Positions 45,712 to 57,423 of a stretch of DNA of 64,000 nt are shown in pieces. Position 1 is the first letter of the stretch. Each line of letters begins with the position of its first letter. Location: the NCBI GenBank assembly GCA_036346355.1, contig CM070581.1:5952001-6016000 (forward strand), in the 5' to 3' direction. A program made the position numbers and the translations under genes. The DNA is from Rhipidocladum racemiflorum. Lineage: Eukaryota > Streptophyta > Magnoliopsida > Poales > Poaceae. Below the pieces are notes generated by a model that was not told the origin of the DNA, searched no databases, and saw nothing but the letters and a program-made list of their open reading frames with translations.

Positions 45712-48188
45712 TGAAAGTACAACCTCCATTAGGTTGTTCCATTAAGTTGGTTTTGGTGATTAATGACAAATCCTAATATAAGACTAATGTTTAATTGATT
45801 ACTATTGCTAGTCCCATTTTAGGATGATTGGTGATCAATGACAAAATATCATATTGAGAGACTAATGTGTTTTTTTATATATGTTTTAGTCTCACTAGGT
45901 ATAACAAATGAATCATCCAAGTGAAGGTATGCAGTTGATCTCAATCTTATTTGTTATTGCATTCCTTACATACAAAATATAGTGTGAACATTTCCTTTAG
46001 TCAAACTTGAATATATGCATAATGTTTTAACTCATATATGTTTATGCACCCATTTAGGGGGAGTTCACTCTATGTCTTGTAGTTTCATTAGTATTGATCG
46101 ATGTTCCCTTTTATACACATCTTAAATTGAAACATTGTCATGAGTATATGAAATATGCTACCTCATTCGATATATACTCATGTAACTCTCAATACAAATC
46201 TTTAATTCAATCTTATGATGTTGAGGATTGTCATGTGTTACCAAAAGAGGCCATTAAGTTTTAATGGTAGAGGTTTGGTAACAAATGACAAATATCTTGT
46301 GGACTAACCTTTTCCTTGAAGTTGGGTATGGTGGGTTAGTTTCAAAGATAAATATGAAAATGACTTGGATGGTATCAAGGATTGATGGTCATCAAGTCAA
46401 GATTCGGGAAGATTGATCTCATCAGGTGTTGATGAAGAAGTCCCGAAGAAGTTGATGAAAGTGGAGTTCATCATGTGTTGATAAACCATTTCCCGAAGAG
46501 GAGTTATTCACCATGTGCTGGTAAAATATCACAAAGAAAAAGACCTCATCAAGTGTTGATGAAGAAGAGCAAAAGAGGAGCAAGGCATCGAGTGTTGATG
46601 CAAGACAAGAGATCCGAACTTGAAACAAGGATGAGCGTCATCGAGCTTCAAGAGATAGTACAGTGCAAAGGTATGACTAGCTAGGGCTAAGGATATGTTC
46701 CTAGTCTTTTATCGGTCTTGATGTGGAGATAGACCGGTTGGCTTGTTAGGTTGCCATACTATTAAGAGGGGTCTAAGTCTAGTAGTTTGATTCTTGTCAC
46801 GTGTGATGATAGTTCAAGCTCTTGCTCACTCTAGCTCCTTATCGTGGCATGAAGCTAATATTTGCGAATTTGTTTTGCAAATAGTTGAGCTTATGCTAGA
46901 TCCTTGTATATGCGACTTAAATTTGCGAATATGTTTTGCAAGTAGATTAAATCCATATTTCTTTGTTGTGGCATGATCCAAAGTTTGCAAAGGTGTTTTG
47001 CAAATTGTTTGAAGTCCATGCACACTTCCTTGGAATGGTCTAAAGTTTTGTTGATTGCTCTCTTTGCAATTAGACCATGTGGTGACTCTTTGGAATCCCT
47101 TTGCTTTATTCATTGATCCATTGTGTTTGGGATCATTAAATCAGGTGGGTTGTGTATCCATCTGAGTACGCTTTTCATAGAGTCCAATATCACTCAATTC
47201 TGACATCAGAGTCAAACGTTATGACCGTTTTACTGAGTGCTTCTCTGTGCAACTCGAAAGTTCCGAGTTGATGTCGGAAGTTCCGAGTTTGGTCCAGAGT
47301 CTGCGGCTCTGTGTGTCCAACCCGGAAGTTTCGAGTTGAATCCGGAAGTTCTGAGTTCCCAGAACCTCCGAGTTGAGCCCAGAGGTTGCAAGTCCGTTCT
47401 CTAGCACGCCACTTGTCGGAAGTTCCGAGTTGGACTCGGAAGTTCCGAGTGGGGTATAAATACCTCCCTTAGCTGGTTGGGAAACCTATTTGCATGTGGT
47501 GCTTCTAGAGGAGGATTGTGCATCCTCAAGAGCTTGTGCATTCGTTGCACATGGTGAGTCAAGTGGAAGGCTTGGCTTATTACTCTTGGAGTTCGAGGAC
47601 TCCTAGATGGCTAGGCGTTGCCCGGTGAGCACCCAAGGATTGTGGTGTGCCGCGGGAAGTTTGTGAAGGTGTGATTCCGCCTCCGCAAGGGAAGGAATCG
47701 AAGAGAAGAACCGAGGAGTGCTTTGGCACCGCCTTGGTGAGGTAAAGGGTTGAGAGAAATTCGGCTCCGTGGGAGCTCCTCAACGAAGACGTAGGAACCT
47801 CGAGGGAGGAAGTCCGAACTTCGGTAATGAAATCATCGTGTCTCCACTCATTTGATTTCATCCTTTACATTTGCTTATTGCTTTATTGCTAACTTGTATT
47901 GGATTGATCTACCTAGAGTTGTGCTTGAACTTATTGCTTGAAATAACTTAGATCCTCTCTCTAGTTATTGTGGATTCATTCGTATTAAACTAGAATCGCA
48001 TAGGCTTTGCTTAATTTCATTTTCGTACTATATTTGGAGGAATATCCGAGTTTAACTCGGAACTTCCGGATTGACTCAGAAGTTCCGGATTAAACTCGAA
48101 ACATCCGACTTATTTTTTCCGCTGTGAGTTTTTGTTTAAAGAAATTGCGCCTATTCACCCCCCCTCTAGGCGACATCTCGTCCTTTCA
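45712..48188 (+). mobile_element. Solo LTR, 2.48 kb, copia (SIRE/Maximus-like)
   Basis: Starts TGAAAG and ends CTTTCA with ATTTC on both sides (45707-45711 and 48189-48193). The early GGTTTTGGTGATTAATGACA block and the terminal CACCCCCCCTCTAGGCGACA block are typical of large copia LTRs of grasses. TATA (TATAAATAC, 47455-47463) is preceded by a repeat field of CGGAAGTTCCGAGTT. No internal region or second LTR is present. Short frames (46,422-47,861) are not genes. Confidence 0.9.
47250..47450. repeat. CGGAAGTTCCGAGTT short repeats upstream of the LTR TATA box
   Basis: About eight copies of a near-palindromic GGAAGTTCCGAG motif, some degenerate, lie within 200 bp ahead of the TATA box. Three or four more occur at 48,045-48,110. 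Position suggests enhancer-like repeats in U3. Confidence 0.8.
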
Positions 48189-48193
48189 ATTTC

Positions 48194-48678
48194 ATCTTGC
48201 CAGCTGCCTATAGAATTTGGGCTTAGACAGCATAATGAAAGATGAATACATTTTCGTTGTCGTTTTACTTTTGTTATGTAAGAATATAGGTAATAGAACT
48301 TCTGTGGTAATAAATATGAAACTTTTGTATGGCTGTATTTTCAAATTGTGTCAGTACATGCTAACTACTGATTATAGAACTAGCACAATATGTACTTAAG
48401 AACCTTTTTTTATATTACATTGTAGTATAAAAGAGAATCTCACACACATCTGATGTATATTTAGAAATAACACTAACTTAGGCTTTTATTTGCACCATAC
48501 ATATAGATCTCAGCCATAGACGCCCGAAGATCTCGGCCGATAAAGTACTAGCGCTCCGTATGTTAGCAAGCAACGAACGGCAGATGAGCGTGCATCGCCT
48601 CCCTACACAGCGAAAGCAGCGTCCGCCGCCGCCTTCATCGTGGCGGCGGCTACGCGAGCCACGTGCCAAAGAAATTAA
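48194..48678. other. Flank between solo LTR and MITE
   Basis: Contains the inverted match (48,425-48,560) to 330-440. An Arg-rich minus frame (48,478-48,669) is a by-product of a GGC-repeat and is not supported as a gene. Confidence 0.4.
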
Positions 48679-49085
48679 GGCCCTGTTTGTTTCGGCTTAG
48701 GCTTTTTGGCTTAAAGCTAGCCTTTTGGCTTAATGAGCTTTTAAGCTGTCTACTTTTAAACCAAGACATACTGTTTGGTATCCTGGCTTATTAATGGGTT
48801 AGATGGTATATCTTATAGATGAAAAGTCTAAAATACCCTAAATAAGATACGGGAGAAATTCTCGATTTATATATGATGGTATTTGGTAGGTAATTTTGGA
48901 GATTTTTAGTGGCAAAGGGTTATTTCATTCAAAAAAGCCACAAAAGCTCCTCTTGTCTGGCTTTTGGCTTATAATTATACAGGGGCTTTAGGCTTTTTTT
49001 AAAACTGGACTTAAAAGCTAATCATTTGTTTCCGCTTAAGCTTTTTGGCTTTTAAATCAATAAAAAAACCAAAACAAACAGGATC
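48679..49085. mobile_element. Tourist-like MITE (PIF/Harbinger), 407 bp
   Basis: GGCCCTGTTTG at the left and the inverse of GATCCTGTTTG at the right, flanked by TAA (48676-48678 and 49086-49088). The interior holds many inverted copies of GGCTTTTTGGCTT/AAGCCAAAAAG-type words, giving a strong foldback. Confidence 0.8.
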
Positions 49086-49088
49086 TAA

Positions 49089-49940
49089 GTAGGCCCCGGC
49101 GGCTACCACTACGACGACGTTGTAGACCATCCCCGCTTCTTCTACTTGAACCTATGCCTTGCTTTCGGCTTTGTGGAGGCGAGTGACGGAGTGAAATCAT
49201 GAGGTAGACGAAGTAGCGAGGAGGGGTAACTTGTTGAGGTGGAGACGCGTGGTTTTGACGCTTTATCTTCCAGGGGAGACGAATGGAAGCGTGCTCCCGC
49301 GTTGGGAAAGCCGAAAGCATCCGATCCGAGTAGTTGCTAGTTGCTACCGGCTTTGTCTTGTCTGTGAATGGACGTTATTTCGTACGTTTAGCGAAGAGCT
49401 CTTTTACAGTACACTAAATTGAATATGAACCGTTCATTCTTTTCGATCCAATGGATCAGATTAACTAGAGTTTACTTATACTACACCTGGTAGTAGAGTA
49501 GTAGAGTAGTAGAAGCACCCTTAATAAATCAACGGTAAGATGTTGATTTCTACTACACATTTTATACTACATGTATAATCCACCGTAAAATTTCTCTTAG
49601 CGAAAGCATAGCTATATTCGTGAGTACAGGTGAGTACCATTGTTACTTACCTCGTAAGTATTACTAATTTTGTGAGAAACCCCTTTTTCCCAGTTCAACT
49701 CGATAAATTTTGCATAACAGCACGGAATAGCTAGCTAGGTGTTTGTTAGCCACATGGATTGGCAACAAACTGCTAACTGCCCAGTGCTCAAACATGCACG
49801 AATAATGCAACTTCTGATTTTTGAACATATGGATACAGATTCCAACCAGGCTGCGTAACAGAGAATGCACGTGTACGTACATGTTACTACGCGCGCGCCT
49901 ACAGCGTACTGCACAGCAGAAAGTAACATTATGGACTATG
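49089..49940. other. Gene-flank stretch, no gene seen
   Basis: Moderately GC-rich first part (49,090-49,330), then AT-rich. GTAGTAGA short repeats at 49,490-49,515. The part near 49,739 matches 31,797. Confidence 0.4.
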
Positions 49941-49945
49941 GTTGA

Positions 49946-50997
49946 TCAGGCGCGGAAAAGGGCCGCGACCGGCGCGGCGACCACCGAGGCAACGGTCCTC
50001 ATGCAAAAGACGGCGGCGGCCACGACGGGGCCAGCCGAGCGCAGGATCTGAAAGTACAGCGCCGGGTTCGCCACGAACGCCGCCGCGCGTGATATCAGCA
50101 TCCCGGCGGCGCCCGGGCCCTTCATGGTGACGACGGCGCAGCATTGCCCGTAGCTGGGGAGGATGCAGGCGAGCGCCCGGGCGACCGCCACGGCCATACA
50201 GGCCGTGCCCCAAGTAGCAGACGGCGCAGCCGAGCGCCCTACCGACCCGACACCGATGGTGATGTTGGAACTAGTTTTGTAAAGGAGAAAAATACGGAGT
50301 TAGAGTGCAAGACCTGATTGTAGTGTGTGAGTAGTTTACCTTGCTGTCTCACCGAACCGGATGTTCGGAGTTAGGAACGAGGAAAAGCAATAAAGACACA
50401 AAAGAGCTTGTAGCTTAGTTGGTCTGTGTGCTGTGGCCTATCTAGAAAGGCCCTGAGTAAGTATTGTTCACGACAATTTTTCTTTGGGTTTTGATAAGTT
50501 TTATCCGGATGTTTTAAGAAAGATAGGAAAAGCAATAGAGATACAAAAGAACTTGTAGCTTAATTGGTTTGTGCGCTGTGTCCTCGGATTTAAGTATTGT
50601 TGTCTATGATTTTTCTTTTGGCTCCAGAAGGCCCTCCGCATTCGATTTGCACCGATTTTCTCTCGATTTTCACCGATTTTCGCGATATTTACGGCTCATA
50701 ATTTTTTTTGAATTTAACCGATTTATCGGTCGGTTTTAAATATCTTACCCCTCCGATATGACTGAAAAACGTGATTTTCGCACGATTTTCCGCGATTTTA
50801 TGAACCTGCTCGTGCCTCTCTTCAGTGGATAGTTGAGTTAGTGAAATGGTGCTGCCAACTACTCTTGGCTTGGCGACGACGTCAAGCTGCCGCAGGCTGA
50901 AGCTGATGTCGCCGGCGGCGTCGGCGACGCCTCGGGCGATGGCTGCGCCGCCACCACGCAGGAGTTTCCTTTCTGCTGTGTCAGCAAAGGCCATCAT
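49946..50997 (-). CDS. Paralogue of the small unknown grass protein, split by repeats
   Basis: ATG 50995-50997 starts MMAFADTAERKLLRGGGAAI, sharing the MAFxxTxxRKLLxGG start with the gene at 31,220, and continues ARGVADAAGDISFSLRQLDV. After about residue 50 the frame enters repeat DNA. A second open part, from about 50,272 down to a stop at 49,946, reads NITIGVGSVGR, MAVAVARALACILPSYGQCC, VTMKGPGAAGMLISRAAAFV and a hydrophobic tail ending VAAPVAALFRA. I infer one gene of about 150-160 residues with 550 bp of repeat or intron between the parts. Whether it is spliced or broken is unclear. Confidence 0.5.
50375..50625 (+). repeat. Two tandem SINE-like units with tRNA A-box
   Basis: Two copies, 140 bp apart, of a unit reading GAAAAGCAATA(A/G)AGA(C/T)ACA and then CTTGTAGCTTA(G/A)TTGGT. 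The latter fits the pol III A-box (TRGYNNARNNG). A clear B-box is missing, so this is a tentative call. Confidence 0.4.
50640..50804. mobile_element. Partial hAT-like MITE fragment
   Basis: CGATTTTC-rich sequence ending CGATTTTATGAACCTG, the same end as the MITE at 32,237-32,612. The other end is missing. Confidence 0.5.
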
Positions 50998-51002
50998 GCC
51001 GC

Positions 51003-51197
51003 GCGCCTCCCTTGAGTGGATAGTGGAGTAAGTGAAATGATGCTGCCAAGTACATTTTATTTTATCAATATATACTTAGCTTCCTAGAGCGGGTCTCAAT
51101 CATGGGGTCGTTCACTTCTTCTTTTTTATTTTATAAGCTTTCAGTGGAAATCCACTCTTTCTCGAGTTTTGTGATTAAAGCATACATGCTAATAATC
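51003..51197. other. Upstream flank of the small gene
   Basis: Short AT-rich spacer ending in the TAATC target duplication. A second copy of a CTTGAGTGGATAGTGGAGT-like stretch also found at 50,820 lies at 51,010. Confidence 0.4.
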
Positions 51198-54089
51198 TGA
51201 AATAACCCCAAAATTTCAAAATTTGGTTTCATTTGGCGTTATTTGAGGTGTTTTTGAATTTTTGCCGTTTTTGGAAGGTTTCGCTGCCTTTGCGCTTTCC
51301 TTTCTTGGCAAAGCCGCTTCCTCCCCTCGCTCGCGCCCGCGCCTGCGCTGCCGCTGCCTCGCGCTCGCCAGCGCAGGCCGCCTCGCCCTTCGCTCGCGCC
51401 GCGCTTCACGCTGCCGCCGCGCGACACTTGCCCACGCCCACGCGCCACTGCGCCTTGTCTTCTCCCCTGCGTGAATCTCCGCCATGGCGTAGCCGAGCTC
51501 CGCCGTGACTCGCTCCCCGCCCTAGCCCCCGTAGGGCACTCCATGCCCGCCGCCGCGCTGGCCAAGGCCGCCCCGAGCCCCGCACCGCCTGCCCTGTCCC
51601 ATCGCCGCTGCCCGGCTCGGATCTCCTCCGCAATCATGGAGCCGACGACCCCGAGCTCTCCCCGGCTATATAAGCGTCCTCCGGCCCCAATTTCTTGCTC
51701 GCCGAGCTCGCCGCCCCCCCTCTCCCGTTTCCCCTCTCCCCCTCACTCTCCCGTGCCCCGTGCGAGCTCCGGGCTCGTCTTCCCCAACTCCGGCTAAACC
51801 TCCGCCTCCGGCTCGCTCCGCCGCCCCTCGCCCCCTCCCGTGCCGCGCATCGGGTATGGGTGAACCCCCTCTCCTTTTTCCCCTAAGTTTCGTGCACCCC
51901 CGCGCTTCAAATCGCGAGATCCCCTTCTTCTTCCCCGCCTCCGGCCTGCTCTCCGCTTAGCACCTGCCGGCCGCCGAAGCGCTTTTCTCCCGCTGGCAAC
52001 TGGCCCCACTGGGCGGCCTCTTCGCCCTAAGGCTCGCGCCCACCGTCACAAGACGGCATCGCCGCTGGGCTCACAGATCGCGCCTCACTGAGGGCATGGG
52101 CCGGCCCAAGATTCCCCTCCCGCGTGCGCAAGCCTCGGGCCGAATCCGGCCTCTGGGCGGCCCAAATGAACAGTGCCTTTCCTTTTTTCTTTTCTTCGTT
52201 TTCTTTTCCAAAATTCGTTTTAATCCATTTAAATGCTCCAAAATTACCCAAAACCCCCAGAAAATCCAAAAATAGCTCAAAATACATATTCCGAACCCTT
52301 TCGAGCCACTGAGTTCAAAAATGATCTCCGCTTCGCCAAACCAAGTTCCAAAAATTCCCAAAATGCCCTCCGACTCATTCCAGGCTCCTTTTTCCTCCTT
52401 TTTTTCGTTTCTTTTCTTTTCTCTTCTTTCTTTTTCGTATTTATTTGACTTTGTCTTCTTGTTATTAATGTTTACGCTAGAACCGAAGTCCGAGCAAAGA
52501 TCAGCTTCAGGAATGCATACGTGAGCAGGAGCAAGACTGAACAGAGCCGGATCCGCGTGAAGCCGAGTACGACTACACCGACTCTGAGCTAGGAAACCCC
52601 TCCGCCTCGCAAGGCAAGCCATACTCCATTGATCATTTTGAACCCAATATTGCCTAGAATAATTAGCAGATATTTTCTACCGCATTATTTCCGAACTATA
52701 TGTTGAAATAACACAAAGTTGGTATGTTTGAATGACACGATAGCTAGTTAATGCCAAAAAGGCTCATGGAACTTCCTTGAAAAATATTGAATACTAATAA
52801 TCCTTTGTAACCCTAGAAAATCACTATTGTCAGTATTTGGCTAGATATTATATTATAGTTAATTAGTCCATTTTAAAGAAAGCATGAAATGTTGATGGCA
52901 TGTTGATTGGAATGTTTATGAAACGTGGCGGACTAGGGGACAGTATTGGGCTAACTACCGGGTGGGTGTTAGTCTGATCCCCGGGCCAAGGACTAATACC
53001 GAGGTATGAACAGATGGTGGTACACTGAGTACCAGGGACTGTGGAATGTAATGGTTTGGTCTGTGTAAGGACTCACAACCTTGGGCAAAGTAAATAACTT
53101 AAGAACTCGTTCAACCACAGGTTGGGCCAGTCAACTACGTTGGCTTGACTCAACGTAGCTCGGTACCTTGTACTTTCCCCGGAATACCTATAGGAGTAGG
53201 GTTACCTTCCCGGTGTGGGAGATGGTCCGCGATTATGGGGGTGGAACGGAAATGGGCACAAGAAAAAGGTGGCATTTTCAGGTTCACAACGGTAGGTGTC
53301 CACAGTAGGCGGGATCGCGAACTTCACTCTGGCCAGTGGGGACCCCGGGTTAATGTGGACCGAAACTCTACCGGATAGGGGCTAAAGGGGAAAGATTCAA
53401 CGAAAAGCTATGATAACCTCGATCCGGTCGCATGCATAAAAGTTGCATGTTAATCGCGTGGCATTAACGATCGTGGAATCTTGTGGGTAAAGCTGAACAC
53501 CTCTGCAGAGTGAATCAAATGGTATTCGAATACGCCGTGCTTCCGGTAAATGAAGCTGAGTTAAAATGGGGTGATTCCCGAACCTGAGCTCAAGTAGTTT
53601 TGAATAACAAATGTGGAAGTAAATAACTTTGGAAACCCCCTTATTCTTATTATTATGGATTGTGTTTACAATGAAATGTCAAATACTATGAAAACTTGCA
53701 TACACCAAATGAGACATACGGCTATCTCTTGTTATCCTTTGCATGTGATAATTAGGTTTCACTGTGTGGCTTGTTGAGTTGTAGTACTCACTCTTGCTTA
53801 ATTAACCCATTTTAGAGTATCAAGATGCTGGAGAATTCCAAGAAGTCGTAGATGGCGACACCGTGTGTTTTTAGTCTCGATCTTCGCTCAAACTGCCTGT
53901 GGAGTGCTTTTGTGATGTAAAGACTATGATTTGTGCTTGCCGCGCTATTGTAAACTCAGGTCGTTAGGCCTTATTTTGCTTAAAACTGTTGCTTTTGGAT
54001 GTTAACCTGGTAATGTACATTTGGTTCACTGCGGTTAATCTTCCTGGGTAACCATAGCGGTAATTAAGCGGCCTGGGCAGTCCGTCACA
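51198..54089 (+). mobile_element. Solo LTR, 2.89 kb, plus orientation
   Basis: Starts TGAAATAACCCC (an altered TGTAACACCCC) and ends GTCCGTCACA, with TAATC on both sides (51193-51197 and 54090-54094). TATA (CTATATAAG, 51666-51674) is followed by a C/T-rich leader. The order of landmarks (GCAAGGCAAGC near 52,610; CTCTGCAGAGTG near 53,500) is shared with the minus-strand LTR at 40,336. GC-rich frames at 51,216-51,960 are promoter or leader DNA, not genes. Confidence 0.88.
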
Positions 54090-54094
54090 TAATC

Positions 54095-55850
54095 TAACGT
54101 CGCTAATTCCTTCGTTTGAGTACATCCTCCAATTGTTAATAAATGTCGTTTTAGAACAACAACTTTAAGGTTAATACTTTGAAAATTGTAATACACAAAA
54201 CTATTTTGATTTAGGAGAGAGATCAACTATCAGTGCGCAGTACAGCCGTGCAAGGACTTTCAGCTTAGACATCGAATTAAACATAAAACTTTTCGTACCA
54301 AACTTTAGATGTGGCCGTCGGCCCAAAGTGTGAGTGAGCCCATTAGCAGCCCACTGGTGTGTGCATGTATGTGCGCGAAGAAACATAAGTTCATATTAGC
54401 TAGCTAGAGGATAAATGCCAACGTCCAAATACAAGATAGCCTACTTTCGCGCGAGAGGATCGAAGTATAGGTAGGGTAGATGTAGTGTGCCGTGTGCCAG
54501 TAGACTTGCAGCCTATCCTATAACCAGTGGCTAGTGCGCATATTTACAAAATTAAAATCATATTCATACACAATGTATTGCATAAAATGATGGAAATATT
54601 TTTACAATATAACCTGTAAGGTCGATCAAAATATTGTGGAAGAATTCAAAAGTCTTATAGTATGCCACATAACCCTTAGACAACTGACAATGTATAATCC
54701 CTAAAAAGAATCATCGTAGCATTTCCTGTATCCTACGGTATAGAAAGTATTGTTGAGGTTTTCTGTACCTTCACCTAAAAACAACAATAATAGCAAGGTT
54801 GAGTACATTTCGTACTCAGCAAGACTTGAGTGTTTGAATATGCAGGCTTTTCCTAGAGTAAGGCTTCTACGGTTGTTTTTGCATAAAGCCAATTTGTATT
54901 TATAAATACTGAATAATAGATTGAAAGAGAAATTGTATACAAGTAGTTTGATAGGTATAGCAATGATTAATCTGTCTGAGGTTTATAAATGGTTAAGGTT
55001 TTTTAGAAGCCAGTCGCATCATCATAAATGCGGCTCATAAAACGAAGGGACACATTAAATATCACACGATTATTCGATCGAAGTTACAGTTGACCACGTA
55101 AACAATCCCCCGACTTGCAATATAGGTTGAACGAGAACTTATCTTATGCCTCTGATCTGAGCTTTTACCAGGTTGAGAACGGTCCAACCTATAAAACTTT
55201 GTAGGTCAGACTAATGCCCTTTATCACACCGACCTAGACAACATCGGGTAAAGAATAACATTTGCCCTGAGCTGATTCAGGTCGGCAAGGAATCTCTGCG
55301 TAAAGATAACATGTGAAAGATGCTTTCTCTGACAGGTACAGATGACCGTTTGAAAGTTACTCTATACGAAGAGGTACCCTCTGACAAAAAGACACCTTTT
55401 CGGTGAGAGAACAACTTTTGACGGGAAGACACTTCTCCGAAGATGACAACTATCATCCATTCGACGCTATAAATATGATATTCCCGCAAGATGTTGGGAA
55501 GGAGAGTGTTAGTATTGAAGTTTAAGAATAGTCTGTACACTATAAAAACATTCGTGATATAATACAATCTTCATTCCTTTTCTATTTCTTACAATCTTGT
55601 TTCATAGACAAAGGTAACCAGAATTACATTTGTAAGCTCGATCTAGAGATTCCCGGGTCTTGAACATCGACAAAGTATATAAAATAACTTTCAGTCCGTC
55701 ATGAGCAGCAATTTGTCCATTCCCTGCAACACATAGCATAAAACCAATATTTGCCAACACATGGCACAACAGCTGAAATCAACCTTGCCAACACACGGTG
55801 AGTATTGAATCATCTGTAGGGTAAATCTTCCAATACCAATTTCCCAAATT
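54095..55850. other. Unassigned AT-rich stretch
   Basis: No gene or element ends recognised. Frames at 54,035-54,386 and 55,277-55,567 lack motifs. GCTATAAATATG at 55,468 on the plus strand could be a TATA box of a degraded LTR. Confidence 0.35.
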
Positions 55851-56175
55851 TCATTCTATTTTTTAAAATAATATATTTTAATTTTTTTACATAAATAGTA
55901 TGCCAAAGTAAAAATTTGAAAAAATACCCACCTATCGTCATTTGAATTGGTGATAGGTCTCTGTAGCCAATTGAAATGGTGATAGAGACTCTGTTGCCAT
56001 TTCAAATGGTGACAGAGAACTCTATCGCCAACATTTACATGAGTTAACCGTTGGTGACAAAGCTCTATGTCGCCAATTCAATTTGCGATAGATATGTAGT
56101 TTTGCAAAATTTTGCTTTGGTATACTATTTCTGTAATTTTTTAAAAAAAATATTATTTTAAAAATTATTTTGATC
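55851..56175. mobile_element. Foldback (MITE-like) element
   Basis: AAATAGTATGCCAAAGTAAA at about 55,893 is mirrored by the inverse at about 56,105-56,135, and AT-rich outer arms extend the palindrome to about 70 bp each side. The interior holds several copies of a GGTGATAGAG/CTCTATCGCC word in both orientations. Confidence 0.6.
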
Positions 56176-57423
56176 CAGACATTTAATCATTTTTTTAACG
56201 TAGCTACCCATTCGTGAATCCTTTCTCCTCTCACCTCATGAACTCGTCTCCTCACCCTTTCGTCTCCTTCTATAATGTTAGACTCCCCCTCACTACTGCT
56301 GCCACCGCACCCTTCTCCCCTCTTTGGCATCCACCTTGTCCCTTTCCCTTCTCTCGCATTCGCTACCGCCGCTAAGACGAAGCCAAGCGTGATGCCACCT
56401 TGAACCACCATTTTCTCACCAGTGAGGTCTATGCCGTCGCCCCTTCTCCTGCCTCGCCGTCGGATCTAGAACCGTGTCTCAATTCACACGTATTGTAGTG
56501 CCTTACAATAGATGGGAGCCAGACAACATGAACCGTACCCACATACAATGATATAGACAACGACTATCTGTGAAGTCCTTTCATGTCATCGACAGAACTA
56601 AATACAACTTCTACAATACTTTGTTTCTAAGTTGTCTATAGACCCTCTCTTAAGGACATCTATGCAACAACAAGAAGAGGTGTGCAGTATAGTCAACATC
56701 CATACAATACCAAGAAAAAGTGTCTTATTTCCTGCCTAAAGACTATCTATTGTATGCTAGACGGCATCTTTTTTTCTCCTCATCCTGGCAAGGATCGATT
56801 ATAGTCTAATAGACAACTGATGTTGCCCCGTTGTACATCCCAGTCTCTCAAAGCGTAATTCCTAGTATGTACAAGAGCATAGTAGTAACTGCTCTGTTAT
56901 TTCGTCATCCGACCTCCTTTCGATTCACAGTACTGTAGCAACGTGAATTTTTCTTCTTCTTTTGATGCGTTTCTACTCGGGATAGTTGGCCAACGCCATG
57001 CGACGGTGAGGAAACCTGGACGAATCACGCCAAGTATCCAAATTCAAACCACAGTTTGCATTCTCCCCTCTTTTTTCTAGTTAAAGGCATTGAACCCCAG
57101 AAATACAGCTCAAAACTGACCTATGCCAAATGCTAAGACAGAATCAAGTATCTTCTTAAGATTCAGGTGAGGCATTGGAAGATTTGGAGTACCGAAAATT
57201 CAGTTCAAATTTTACCTTCGCCAGATGCTAAAACCACCGAATGAAGTAACTGACGCTGAACTTCCAAAAGTATAGTCTAAATCAACATTTGCCAGATGCT
57301 AAAACAGAGCGAAGTACAAGTCATGCTCATGCAGGGCATTTGCCATTTGAACAATTCACATACTATTTATTCCAATATGTTGCTCAACAACAGATGGTAT
57401 CCCAATATCCACATAAAAAGATG
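56176..57423. other. 3' flank of the sulfotransferase gene
   Basis: CT-rich segment (56,210-56,460), then sequence with repeated TTGCCAGATGCTAA(A/G)AC-like words at 57,120-57,310 (three diverged copies about 60 bp apart). No gene is seen. Confidence 0.45.

Noticed and set aside
50405..50480. Functional tRNA gene
   Set aside because: Only the A-box-like word is present; no anticodon arm, B-box or acceptor stem could be drawn.
51216..52622. GC-rich frames up to 183 residues
   Set aside because: They lie in the promoter and leader part of the solo LTR at 51,198-54,089.
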